From the NCBI RefSeq assembly GCF_002994745.2, contig NC_037094.1, positions 21,181,001 through 21,245,000 on the forward strand: 64,000 nt of DNA, written 5' to 3'. Made by a program: the position numbers and the translations under genes. Below, one piece after another: positions 45,721-58,752 of the stretch. Each line of letters begins with the position of its first letter. The stretch's first letter is position 1. Below the pieces are notes generated by a model. It was given only the letters and a program-made list of their open reading frames with translations, was not told the DNA's origin and made no database searches. The DNA comes from Rosa chinensis. Taxonomy: Eukaryota; Streptophyta; Magnoliopsida; Rosales; Rosaceae.

Positions 45721-48700
45721 ATGGGCGTGGCCAAGTCGTGGAGGTTCAGCTTGACACCGGCGGCAGCGAAGCTGGCTCTGTTACAGCACCAGAACGGCTA
45801 CAATGGCGGCGGTGCGGCCAAGCTGCAGAGCTTGAGATCGCCTAAAACGACGCCGTTTTCGCCGCGGCAGCGGAAGCAGCAGCAGCAGCCGCCGGCGACG
45901 AGGAGGTGGTCCGTAGTGTGTGGGCTGATGCTGTTTGGGCTGGGCCTGGTCTCGCTCTTCACCGGACACGTCGCCTCTGATCTCGAATGGTGGTACACTC
46001 AGCGGGTGGCCAATCACGGCTTGTACTTGAAGCTGGTAGCTCTTTCTCTGCTTTCGATTTTCGATTTTTTATCAAGTTCTGCCCAGTTTGTTTGAATAAA
46101 AGTTTTTTTTTTTTTTGGTTGTTGTGGTGAATTTAGACTGGAAATGGTCGAGAGGCGATTGATGTTTGGAAGTCCAAGTACTCGAAATTCTACTACGGTT
46201 GCAGTGAAAGAGGTCGGCATTATCCTCGTAAGTAGAAAAATAAAGGCTGAGAATTTTCTCATATGTAATTCGCAATCATCCTCAGTTTGTCATTATCAGG
46301 CTTTTAGTTTGTGACAATTTATGGTGGTGAATTCAGCGGCGAAAAAGGAGAAGGCATCGAATGGATATTTGCTGATTGCAACTAGTGGAGGGTTGAACCA
46401 GCAAAGAACAGGAGTAAGTTTCGAATTGTTATTTCTGTCAGCTTCATTTTTTTTTTTTCAGTAAAGAAACTTTATTCCTTCTTTTACTCTCGTAATTACT
46501 AGCTTTCAAATTGCCTAAAATGAAAGACTTTTTTTATTTTCGTGTGATCAGATAACAGATGCAGTGGTTGTGGCCCGAATTCTTAATGCTACCTTAGTTG
46601 TGCCTGAGCTGGATCATCATTCCTATTGGAAGGATGATAGGTAAGTGTGGTTCTATCAATATTTAAGCCTCTGCTATCTAATCTTGGCGTTGGTAGTGCT
46701 TCTGGAAATCGTCTTCCAATAATCTTCTCATTTATTGCACTACTTCTATGTGCAGTGACTTTGTAAATATTTTTGATGTCGAATGGTTCATGTCTTCTCT
46801 TGCGAAAGATGTGACAATTGTTCGGAGAGTTCCTGAAAAAGTCATGAGGAGCATGGATAAACCTCCATATACCATGCGCGTTCCGAGGAAATCTGAGCCT
46901 GAATACTATATTGATCAAGTTTTACCAATACTTTTGAGGAGACGTGTAAGCACACTAATTTTCTTTGTGTTATCTGGTCTTCATATCCTACAGAAAATTC
47001 TGTTATGATGGCTGCAAAAGCAAGCTGATTCTCTGGGTAATTTCACAGGTTCTGCAACTGACAAAGTTTGATTATAGACTTTCGAGTAACCTTGATGACG
47101 AGCTGCAAAAGTTGCGTTGTCGTGTTAATTATCATGCACTTAGATTTACAAAATCTATCAATGAGCTGGGTCAGAAACTTGTTATGAGAATGCGACAGAT
47201 GGCAACACGTTTCGTTGCTGTCCACTTGAGGTTTGTTTTGTATTGCTTATTAATACAAACTGGGGCTGATAGTTTCTAAATTCAACCTGATTTTATTGTT
47301 CCTGGCACATTGTTCAGTTGCACTCTACCCTCTCTAATCTACTTTTTTTTTTTTTTTTTTTTTTTTTTGAGGACATGTAAGCATGTTTAAGTTCTCTTGG
47401 TGAATCCATCCCTTTCTCCTAAGTTGTCTTTTGTAGCTTTAATGAAAATATCAATCTTGTTGACACTTCAGGTTTGCCTTTTGAAATTCAAGTAAATGGC
47501 TACTACAATATATCATAAGATATATGTCAGCAGGCATGTAGTTGCAATGTTGCATGATATGTAGTTTTTTCTATTTGGTAATACAGTTTATGTTTTGCTG
47601 GGCAGTCAACACCCACACACTTTTAGTCAGAAAATGTAGGAGTAGGGTATAGACCACATATGTTTCTTTCTCCCATGCTTACAAGATCTTCATGAGTGCA
47701 TCTTAGATAATTTTTTAGCAATATGAATCTCTGCATTCGGATTGTGGTAGTAGTTTTCATTTTTGGTCTTGTTAATTTGTCGTAGCTAATAAAATGCTTG
47801 CATATGTGTCTGATGGTCTTCTCAACTGAAGTGCTATCCATTCATTAATCATATGGTTTGATTCATGTTAATGGCTTGTTGATGTAAGAACATCCTCTTT
47901 CTTGACAGGTTTGAACCTGATATGCTAGCATTTTCTGGGTGTTACTATGGTGGGGGTGATAAAGAGAGATATGAGCTTGCTGAAATAAGAAAACGATGGG
48001 CAACTTTACCTGTGAGATTGTTATTCCTTTTTTATTTAAGCAAATAATATGGTCATATTCGACTCATTAGATTTAGCATAGATATGTACCGAGTTATTAA
48101 TACCTATATATATATATATATATATATATTAAATGATGCATGTGTGACAATGCACAATTTCATAATGTACCATACTTGTGATCATGGTATTCGGTCCATA
48201 TCTGTAATTTGTCTCATGGTGTAATCTTTCTTATTATTCTTATAGGATTTAAGCCCTCTTGATGAGCGAAAACGAGGAAAATGTCCGCTGACGCCTCATG
48301 AAGTTGGTCTAATGCTGCGTGCACTTGGTTTCACAAATGACACATACCTCTATGTTGCTTCTGGTGAAATATATGGGGGAGAAGAGACTCTAAGGCCTCT
48401 AAGAGAACTGTTCCCAAACTTTTACACAAAGGAGATGCTTGCTAATGAAGAGCTAAAACCTTTTCTTCCTTTCTCTTCTCGCCTCGCTGCAGTTGACTAC
48501 ATTGTCTCTGACGAAAGTGATGTGTTTGTCACTAATAATAACGGGAATATGGCCAAGATTCTCGCAGGTCGAAGGTCAGTAATCAAGTCCATTTTTGCAT
48601 TAGGCTTCTCATTGATTTAGCTGATGCATTTTTTAAATGTACTGCATCAAATGAAGTTATGCACAATTAAACTGTATCTTGGTTTTGACTTGCACAAGTA

Positions 48701-50336
48701 AAAACTTAGCCATAACCTAACAAGGATGAACATGTTCCACCACATAAATTTTGTCGCACAAGCAGAAGATAGACCTCTGAACTACTAACTTAACAAATTG
48801 TGACTGCCTTCCGCAAATCAAAGTTATGTAGCACTGAAGATAATTCAGATTGAAAGTGCTGTGTTCATTGTCATAGAGTTGAAGGAAGAATTTGTTTTTC
48901 TTTTCTTGTACATTTTTTTATATATTTTTGTTGATTCTCTCTTGTACTCTAGTAGGAGTCTTTGCATTTTCTTTCTTTTTATTACAAAATGTTAGAAAAG
49001 AAAACTTCAGCTAGGAAGATGTATGAATACATTGTCTTTAACCTTCATCAGCTGTCTGGTATTAGGTTATTCCAGATATTCAAGTCCATGTAACACCTGA
49101 TGACCAGCTGAAATTTTGTTGATATTTCAAGTGAAAACTAATTTCTGTTTAGATATAGGCTTCTCATCCTACAACTGTAGGTGGATAATGAGTTTGCAGA
49201 TAAGAGCTGCTCATTATCCAGTTAGGTGCTTTTAAATTTGTTCAGCTGTCATCTAAGTAGTAGCGGCCAGTAGAAAGTTGTATGTTGTAAGTGAACTAAA
49301 TTTGAGTTCTCTAAAGAATGTGAAACCCGATTCCGCTTGAGACTTCAAAACAAGCAGGAAAGTTTGTGGCTATCCGAAGAACTATGATTGTTCCTGACTT
49401 GGTGTAGAAATTTGACAATTTCATCTATTTAGTGTTAATTTGTTTTTCTGTCCAATTGTAGCAATCTGAGCTATATATATTCTAAACCCAAGCCAAAAGA
49501 ACATACAAATAATTGATGTCTAGTATTTGGTCAATAAATCATATAGACTGAAAGTGAAAGATCTCTTTCAACAGGTGTTTTATATTTTCTAGAAGTATGG
49601 TGGCATTTGTTTAATTACATAATGGCAAGAGAAGGCTGCATTGAGAGAAATCTTCATGTTTAGTCTATGAATACTTTGACATCATGGTTATTATGTTCAT
49701 AATCTCTAATTCTCTATCCTACAATTACTGTATTATTATTATTTTTTTTTCTGGTTCAGGAGAAACATAAAATTTATATATAATAGATCAAAGTACAAGA
49801 GAAAACAAGAAAGTTGGCAGAGCCTAAACATTTCAAAACAAGTAGAACAAGAAATCTGTACTTTTATTACTTTTTTTTGTTTATTTGATTTAATCTGTCT
49901 TTTTTCTTTTTCTTTTTGGGAGACACTAATGTTATTGCCTTTATCCATCATCCATAGGAGGTATATGGGTCATAAGAGGACAATCCGGCCAAATGCAAAG
50001 AGGCTCAGTGCTTTGTTCATGGCAAGGGATCAGATGGATTGGGATACATTTGCAAAAAAAGTGAAGTCATGCCAAAGAGGATTCATGGGTGAACCTGAGG
50101 ATATGAAACTTGGACGAGGTGAATTTCATGAATTTCCATACGCTTGTATCTGCGAGAAACCATCAAGTAGTATTGAAAACAAAGATCATCACACACAAGT
50201 TGTAAAGGACTCGACACGGAAAACCAGAAATCCATATAACGTATATTCAAGGGAGAAGGCTCTACACGTATCTATGAAGAGGAACATGGGAAAATCTGAA
50301 AGAGATCATGAGAATGATGAAGTTTTCCCAGACTAG
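45721..50336 (+). CDS. Plant O-fucosyltransferase family protein (GT106, PF10250 type)
   Basis: Nine exons: 45721-46035, 46137-46227, 46337-46413, 46552-46640, 46756-46945, 47049-47230, 47909-48011, 48246-48574 and 49958-50336. All introns are GT-AG and the 1755-nt CDS closes in frame (584 aa). The frame is open upstream only through GTG codons, so ATG 45721 is used. The protein is a type II membrane protein with one helix at about residues 63-80 (VVCGLMLFGLGLVSLF) after a basic, Gln-rich cytosolic tail. The luminal domain has the family blocks GGLNQQRTGITDAVVVAR, HLRFEPDMLAFSGC, YVASGEIYGG and DYIVSDESDVFV, then GNMAKILAGRRRY and HKRTIRPN. The HLRFEPD Arg/Glu region is the GDP-sugar site of the fold. 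Likely a Golgi glycosyltransferase; some relatives add rhamnose to pectin, so donor and acceptor are uncertain. The last intron is 1.4 kb. Confidence 0.93.
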
Positions 50337-51456
50337 TGGCGTGCAGAAAGGAAGCAAACTGAGGACTCATGGTGGTGGGAAGAACTTCTTATCTAAATTA
50401 TTGGGGTATGGCACTGGCTTTGCTGCTTCCTTAATATGGCATATTTTTTTCATCGTGCCAACACAATTTTATGCACGGCGTGCTGCATCTTGGGGGCGAT
50501 GTCAATATCTTTGGTTGGATTGATGAACGACTGGAGTGGATCCATGTATAGGTTCAGTGAGCTGCAATTGTTTATAAGTAGTGTTGCTAGTAAATAACTT
50601 GTAGGTTTGACAGTAACTGATTGTTACCAGCTTTTGCATTAACAAAAGTTTCTTGTGTGCGAGTGTGTATTTTCATTCAATATAGCTTCCACTTTGACAA
50701 TACGCATGCTACAAGTTCGAATATATCCCTCCAATTCCTTTTAGTTTAACTTGTCTCGAACTTGCAACAATGAGGCCGCGTGGATTGCATTGGAGCCGGT
50801 GGTTCTGACGGTGTTAGAAAAACTATCCTCAAATGAATGCAAGCATAAACTACGCTTAATGAGACTTGCTCCATCTTTGTACAAAATCTGAAGCCACATA
50901 AGAAAAAATCTACTAGAAAGAACGCCATCTAACAAAGAAAAAGTACCTAACGTCAAGAGAAAACTTAATCAGGCCAAGCAGGAAAATTATTGATTAACTT
51001 AACTCTGACGTTTATGAAGATTGGGACATTTAACAACAATCATTGAAACCAGATGATTCCCATCAAGTTGCTGATTAATAATTTAATGATCATCTGAAAG
51101 ACTTGCATTACAACAGGCCAAACTACATGGGCAATTTCCATATACAACCTATCTGAGCGAGACCTAGGAAGACCATTAACTGTGAAACAAAGGCTAAAAT
51201 CACTATGAACATCTACTCTCAACTAGTTCTTTACTGACCGACCATCAAACCAAGGAAGCAAGAGTTTCCATCCTATGATCAATATGCACAATATGCTGGG
51301 TATGTTTCCCTTGCCATCAAAAACCGACGTTCCTCTGACCGGAACCTGTCATTGCAAGAGCTCCTCTCAATCATGGTTACTCCCTGTCACAATCTAACAG
51401 TCAGATTCACATAAAGTTTCCCAAAAAAAAAAAAAAGAAGCCCTGGAAGATCATAT
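50337..51456. other. Convergent 3' regions of the fucosyltransferase and Agenet genes
   Basis: The two genes end facing each other with 1.1 kb between stop codons. No other gene. The 3' UTRs of both should lie here. Confidence 0.6.
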
Positions 51457-54400
51457 TTAACCTCTAGAACCATTTCTATTCTGACTTCTGGGCTTCTCAT
51501 GTGAAACGGAAGGAATCTTTGAAATGCTCAACGAACTTTGCAGTCCTTCCAATAGCTGTGGCCAGCAAATTAACAGAATGAGCCTTAAACTTGTGAATAT
51601 TCAAAAAGAGATTGTTAACACACATGCAACAGAAGCAAGGGAGCTAGCATATGCATGAAAAGAGTTGTATATGGTGGATTCTGGAGTTAATTTCTTTAAA
51701 TAGTCTTTGTACAGTTCTTATAAAATACTTTCTAGCTACAGATTCATCTATCATGCTATTTCATTAATTCCTCTTTTCTGGATATTTTACATCAAAATAG
51801 TGGAGAAGCATGCTACTCGCTCATAGATTAAAACAAATACTCACGCCCATGCAACAATCTTCCGACATAAAAAAGACATGTGAAAAAGAAAAAAATTAAC
51901 ATTGAACATCTATATGCAAAATAAAGAAGGCATGCATATCAAATACTTACTCTTGATGTTGGCTGAATTCTGCGATTTGATCTACGAGGCTCGACTACTT
52001 CTGCAGTTGACCTTACAGGATTACTACTTGTACCTTTGCCCTCCTCAATTTTACCCAACTTTCCAACAACTGGTGCAAAATTTCCTTTATTTCCCCGTTC
52101 GGATTTAGCAGTTGTAGTGGCTACCTTCTTGGATGGAGGTAAATCTGACGACGGAGTTCGTGAAGAGAACATGGCTGCGCCCTGTGCTCTTCCATCTGAG
52201 CTATAACCTGATCCCGTCTCAAATATGTTGCGCTTGCCAGATAAACCCTCAGCTTGTCTTACAGAGTCTTTGACCTTTCTTGTATGGTCCATCTTACTGG
52301 AGCCATCCGCAGCAGAAACTAAATCTATTGAAAAGTTGTCCTTCTGAGGAACTGTTTTATCCGACATACTCCGCTGCTTTTCAGATCTAAAACCCCTTAG
52401 CTTGTTATCGGCCCCCTCTTTGTCCTTTGTATCAAATTTAGATGTATTTTTCAATGCACGGAAACCTGATGATTGTGGCATCAAATATTTCGCAAATTTC
52501 ACAGAATCATTAGACTCGTTAACCTTACTAGTCTGATTGGCCACATAATGCTTGCTAACTTCCATAAATTTTCTTTTGGGCTTCGGAATACCAAATTTTA
52601 CTGATCCTTCCTTCTGCAACCCTGTCCGATTTGTTCTGGCTCCATCAAGCTTATTCTCAATCCTGGTATTTTTACCTATATTAAATACCTTTTCATTTGC
52701 AGACAAATTCAGCAAACTTGGCTCTTCAGGTTTTCCTGCATCAAGAACATTGCTTTTTAAAGTCTTATCCTTCCCTTTTCCTTCCACTGTAGAACTGCCC
52801 AATTTGATTCGCTTTTCCTGCGGCAAGCCATCCTGAATACCGAACATGCACTTAGTGAACTAAAAAATTAACTTTACAAAACTACAAAACCAAGCAAAAG
52901 TGCCTGTCAAGATGGGCACCTCCATGGAAGAGCCGTCATTCCGCACACTGGACCATTCAACCCATTCCCCATCCTTCCAAATCAGAGAAGGCCGAAGATG
53001 CCAAGCTTTAACATGTGATGTTTCCCCTTGAGCTGTAAGAATTATTCAGCATAGGATCTTATAATACAATCAAAATCAACTAGATGCAGGAGTCGTACGC
53101 AGAGCACCCCCACAACCAATGCACTCAACCCCCCCCCCCCCAAAAAAAAAATAAATAAATAAAAAAAATAAAAAAATAAAAAGAAATACACACCTGGAAA
53201 GTGGACTTTTAGTATAGTTTCATCTTTCTTGTTTTTTTCAGTCACAACACCTTCCCACCAGCTGCAAATAAATTGATAGTCATCAGATGAGTTAATGATA
53301 CCAATGACTCAAAAGTGGATGTGGAAACCGGAGAAAAAAACACCAAAGATACAGTACGTAAATAGGAAGACCTGATGCAAATTCATCAATATTTAAGATA
53401 CCAACACTACCAAGTTGTTTCAATTGATGAAGAAAAATACAAGGAAATGTAACCGAGAAGTTCAGTATCACCCAAATTGCAGATGAAGTTTTGTTTGGTA
53501 TTCTTGAAAAGCATTCACAAAATCTTTTTTGCAGCCTTGATACAATTGCAGGCAATAGTCATATTTACCTTCCTGGGCAATTTCACGCATACAAAATTCC
53601 CAACAAACAATTATAAACAAACTTGTGGTTACCTGTTTTGTATCCAGGCATCAACTTTGTCTCCAACAGACCAAGCGTAATCTGCCATTGCTTCTCTCCG
53701 CCTTTTCCTTGTTCCTTCAAGGGAGGGGGTAAGAAGGCGAGCAACACGTATTTTTGGTGGCTTATCGTCTTTGCTGTCAAGTGCCACCCATTCCTGTAGT
53801 TTCCCTGAGCCTATGTCAATGGGAAACCATATATACATTGGGTGAATGACATGCACGTAGGCACAAGATATTCTTTGTCAGAGGAGCTTAGTTACGTGTA
53901 TAATAATAAAGGTAGCATTGCCAGCAAAAAACATACAGCAAAACTAGATCCTAAACCTAGCAGGACTCAAGAATTTATCACTTAAGAACAAGGGCAAAGG
54001 ATTGATTATTTGTTACTATCTGGCAGCACTGAGAGAAGCATACCTTCGTCTGACTGAAGCTCAGTGTAACATACACATGCTTTGCCGTCCTGCAAACTCA
54101 ATACAGTAGCTGTGAACCAGCCCACTGCAAATCCACCCCCTTCTTTGAAAACCTAGAAGAAACCAAGTGAGTAATATGTTAAAGCCCATACCATCTCAAG
54201 CTTCAGAACAAAGTTGCACATAATCACTCTATGAATATATGATTGTACATTGCAACAGCAAAGGGAAATAAAAAAAGAAGTTATAACAAAACATTTAAGA
54301 TCATTCTTCAGCTTTATACCTCTACTTGAGAACCCTCAACGATGCAGCTATCTTTGGACGCTTCTGCAGTTTTTCCAAGATCATTCCCAGCAGTGGGCAA

Positions 54401-57400
54401 AGCAGACTTTATAATCTCAGTAACCCTTTCACCGACTGTAGGCGATTTCTTAGTGGCAGTGATCAGTGTTTCTTCCTTATCTGAATCTTCTCCAACAGTG
54501 GAAAAATTTGATTGTTCCCTCATTCCGTCATTTGATTTCTTAACAGTCTCTGAAGATACTTGGGGTGCTTTCCAATAACCCTCAGGACCAGCTTTTACCA
54601 AGTCGCTCAAAGGCACAGGATCACCCATAGCAACAACTGTTCCAGCTTGTGATACAGCTTCTGCGGCTAGCTCAGCAGCTTTTACTATGGCGTCCATATT
54701 TTCAGCTCGCTTTGAGGCTGCAGATGCAGCTTCAACCCTCCTTCTAGCAGCCTCTCTAGCAGCAAAAAGGATTGAACTTGAACTGTTTGTTCCATCCTCA
54801 GCACTAAAAACAGATCCTGGAGCAGCCAATCCCAATGCATTCACTCCATCAGTACTCAAATCTACCATACTTTCACTTTGATTCCCATAGGCTTCCTCAG
54901 CCATCAGTACTGCTTGCAATGCAGCATTTGCCGCAACATTGGCAGCTGCAGCTGCTGCTTTTGCAACAGCAGCGGCGGCAGCTACAGCAACAGCAGCAGA
55001 AGCTAATTTGGCTTCGGCATCTGATGTCAATCCGGAATGTTTCTGCTTATCCAACTGACTCCATATTTCTTGACTGTGACCAACAGCTGCAGCAGCATGA
55101 GCAGAAGCTTCCTCTGCTTGTTGCCTAGCCTCCTTAGCTTTACTAAGAGTCTCTTTTGATAAAGTTGCCCTCTGCTCCAAACCAAGATCTGCTTTCTTGA
55201 GGTGATCGGAGGATACCGACATAGCCAATTTTTCTGGCATGGCCTTAGACACAAAGGTACTTGGGGCAGTGACTACAACAGATGTAGATACACTACTAGT
55301 AACAGCCAGGGTTATAGCTGACTCAGGTTCAGATTGAGGCTGCAAACTAATCGGACCAAGTTCCTTAGAATCTGAGATCTTTTTTCTTTTTCTAGACTTA
55401 GGTTGAGATGAAGGCTCGCCAGGTGATGCTACTCCCACTTTCTTTGAGTCAAGCAGTGGAGAAACCCCTGCAAAAACACTGGTTGTAGCCCCAGTTTGAC
55501 CAGTAACAACCGAGGAGGCATGCTTTATACTGGATACTTGTGATGAAGTTGTTTCTTTTACAGGAGTCAGCAGCACTGACTCTGTACTAGGAAATGCTGA
55601 GAAACGAATACTGGTTTCAGCTGCAGATGACTGTGGAGAAGGAACCCAGGGACCCCGAAACGGGGACTGAGACATCCACGAGGAATTTTGTCCAACAATG
55701 TTCCTTATGGGTGATGTTTGGAAAGGATGCAATGGAGTATGGGCCTGCTGATAATCCATTACCGAACCTCTCGGCAGAACACTATATTGAGGGGCCTCAC
55801 AAGCAGGGGTAGGAATGCTCCAAAGCGGTGATGAAATTGGTATCATGGGACTCGCAGTAGGTGGAATACCCTTTGTGCTGGCTCGACCAGCAGGTGAGGA
55901 GATAACTTTACCCTGGAATGCACTTTGTTTACCAGCTTGATCAGGAACCCTACCACCTGTAAATCTCAGGTCTGAAGCAGAGTTAAAAACTCAATAAAAT
56001 CAATAAAGAATTTTTTTAAAAGGAATAGAGGAGTCTACAAACAGAGATGCAGAAAATATTCAAAAGAGAATAAAACAGCTTAAATTTCAAGGATGTACCA
56101 GAGGATGACTGCAAAAGGGTTTCTGGATTAATAGGGGTAGATTTTTGACTGTGTAGCCTCTCTATGCACTTACGCCACGCATTCTCCCAGATACTCCTTC
56201 CACCATCTAACAGGAAAAAAAAATCCCAAGTTACTATACATTTATAAAATTGTGAAGAGAAACAAAATAAAGACAACAATAACTAACCAGGTCCTCCATA
56301 TGCCGACACCATATAAGCTTCATCAGGTGCTGTTCCTTGACTGTACAATAAAGGGGAAAGAAAATGTGTTCACTTTTCTCAGAGTTGAAATACAATAATC
56401 CCATAATTGAAGAGCTTCCATGTTCTGTTCTTTTTCCTCATAGCACACCATTCATATAATTATCCCACCCTCACCCCAAAGAAAAACACAAATCCTCTCT
56501 CAAAACCAATGCAGAAGCATCAAAACTCTGCCTTCTTACTCTTTTCAGTATATAAGTTTCAGGATATCACATTTTCACTGTGCCTTTTCTTGTTTATGAT
56601 TCTGTTATCAATAACTTTAAGCAGCAGCCCCAAAATATATAAAAAGCACCATTTGAATGTTTCCCATTCATTTTATAGAAGAATATGTTCTTATTTAGAT
56701 TTTTTCCCTTCTTCATTATATGAGTTTGGTTCATACTAAGAGGACTCACATCAGTAAAGAAACTAAAGCACGAAAAAGGACAAATAAAAAAAAATCAGTA
56801 TAGAACATATAGAATTAGCAAGAGGACTCACATCAAAGCTCCATAAACAAAGATCTGAGCACGTAATTGCACTTGCTGCAGATCGGTGAAAGGCTGCTGA
56901 AATACTAGAGATGCTGGAGCAGAAGAATTCAGATCTGGCAGACCAGATGTTGCACTAGTAAGAACTGAATAAGTTTTTGAGCTACCATCCACAAGCCCGA
57001 AGTACTGTATGTCACTTGGATGCGCAAACTGAAAAATTCCAGATTTCCCCAGGGGCACACTGCTAGATTTGTCTCCTCTGTCTGCTTGTCTCATAGGAGT
57101 TGTCGCTTTCACAGTTCCCTTCTTAGCACTCTCTTTACCTGTTCCCTTACTAGATGCTCGCCTTCTTTTCCGTTCTGTGGTACCTTTAGAACCACCACCA
57201 GCAATCTCTCCATCACCTCCACGAGAAATTTCTTGCGAGATCTTTGCATCCATCTGGCCTGAGGCAGAATTTGTTTGAGACCCATCTACAATCTTCACAA
57301 AGAAAAAGGAAAAATCTAAATAAGAATTTTGAACAGTATGGTGACACAACACCCAAATATATACATTCTTAAGAAACAAAAATATTAGTTCACTATAAAA

Positions 57401-58716
57401 ATGAGCAACAAATATGGTTAAAAATAATACTTTGGGAGCTGAAATAGCAGGAAAGGGCTGCGAGCTGTTGGCAGCAACCCCTATAGGCAAATCTGCAAAG
57501 GAAGTGATATCTGAGGTGCCATATCCCTGATCTTTGGGGACATCATTTCCAGTTGGATTCGAGGAATTAGAAGAATGTTTGCCGCCATCCCCAACTACGT
57601 TAGTATCTGCGGCATTCTGATTTGTCGACTCCTTGATATTGCCTTTTTCATGTTTAGTCTCAGGAATCTCAGTTGTTCCAAAAACTTTGGGAGAATCACA
57701 ACCAGGCTGGTAGGGATCAGCAGACTTAGAACAAGATTCGGGCGAACAAGTAGAAAGCATTGGACCTTCAAAATTTCCAAAAGCATCACCTGAATAATGA
57801 TCAAAATGATAATTAAACCAACTTGACATGGCAGTAAGACCAATAGATACGTATGAACTAGCTTTCGCATGTGTCACAGTCCCCTCACTAGAAGATGTAA
57901 ATCCCAGATCTCAATTCTGATTCATGATCCCAACATGATAAAGCTAGATGACTTCCATCAAAATTTAGGAAACAATCCAAGTGATCTCAGATGTCACAGA
58001 GAGCAACGTAAAGAAACTCAACTCACTTATATTCAGAAGAAGTTGATACAAATATATGACTCGTTCAAGCTTGCCACATTAGGCAGTGCAACTCATATAG
58101 ATGATATTGACAGAGATCATATATACGAAGTTATATTGTTTTAAGTCCAAATTCTTTCTAAAAGGAGAAACGAATAATGATAACAAATAAACTAAAATTT
58201 ATCACCTGTTACATTCGCTGATGCCTTTTCAGATTTGTCTTCTGTGGTAGATTTGTTTTCTGTTGTTGCTCCATCTTGAGCTTCAGCATCATCACCTCGT
58301 TTTACTTCCATATCCGTTGTGCTTCTCTTGCTAATTTCAATAGCAACTGCTGTTCCAGGTTCACTTTGGTTTTCAGTATTGCAACTAACTGAAATTGGCA
58401 GAGACTGATCAAGCGTATTGCATAACAGTTGTCCAGCAGTATCACAAGAAGCACCTTTTTCAGCTTCACAAACAGGGCCTGGTCCAGATTCTACCATGGG
58501 TGATGACACTGTACCTGATACACTTGTATCTTTGGATATTTCGATTGCAGTTTCTCCTTTATTGTCCGAGTGTGATCCCATAGCAGGAGAAGGTGCTGCA
58601 GGAACCACTGATACGTTATGAATATGTGTGGTTGCACCATTCTCAGAAGACAAGGGAACAACATCCCTTGTGCCGCAAGAAGCCAGATCACAACTTTCCA
58701 AGGGAACATCAGCCAC

Positions 58717-58752
<36 letters not shown>

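Noticed and set aside
56828..57877. 349-aa minus-strand frame as a separate protein
   Set aside because: It begins with a GTG in an intron and reads through another intron (57430-57293). Splicing consensus and phase place it as exons 3 and 4 of the Agenet gene.
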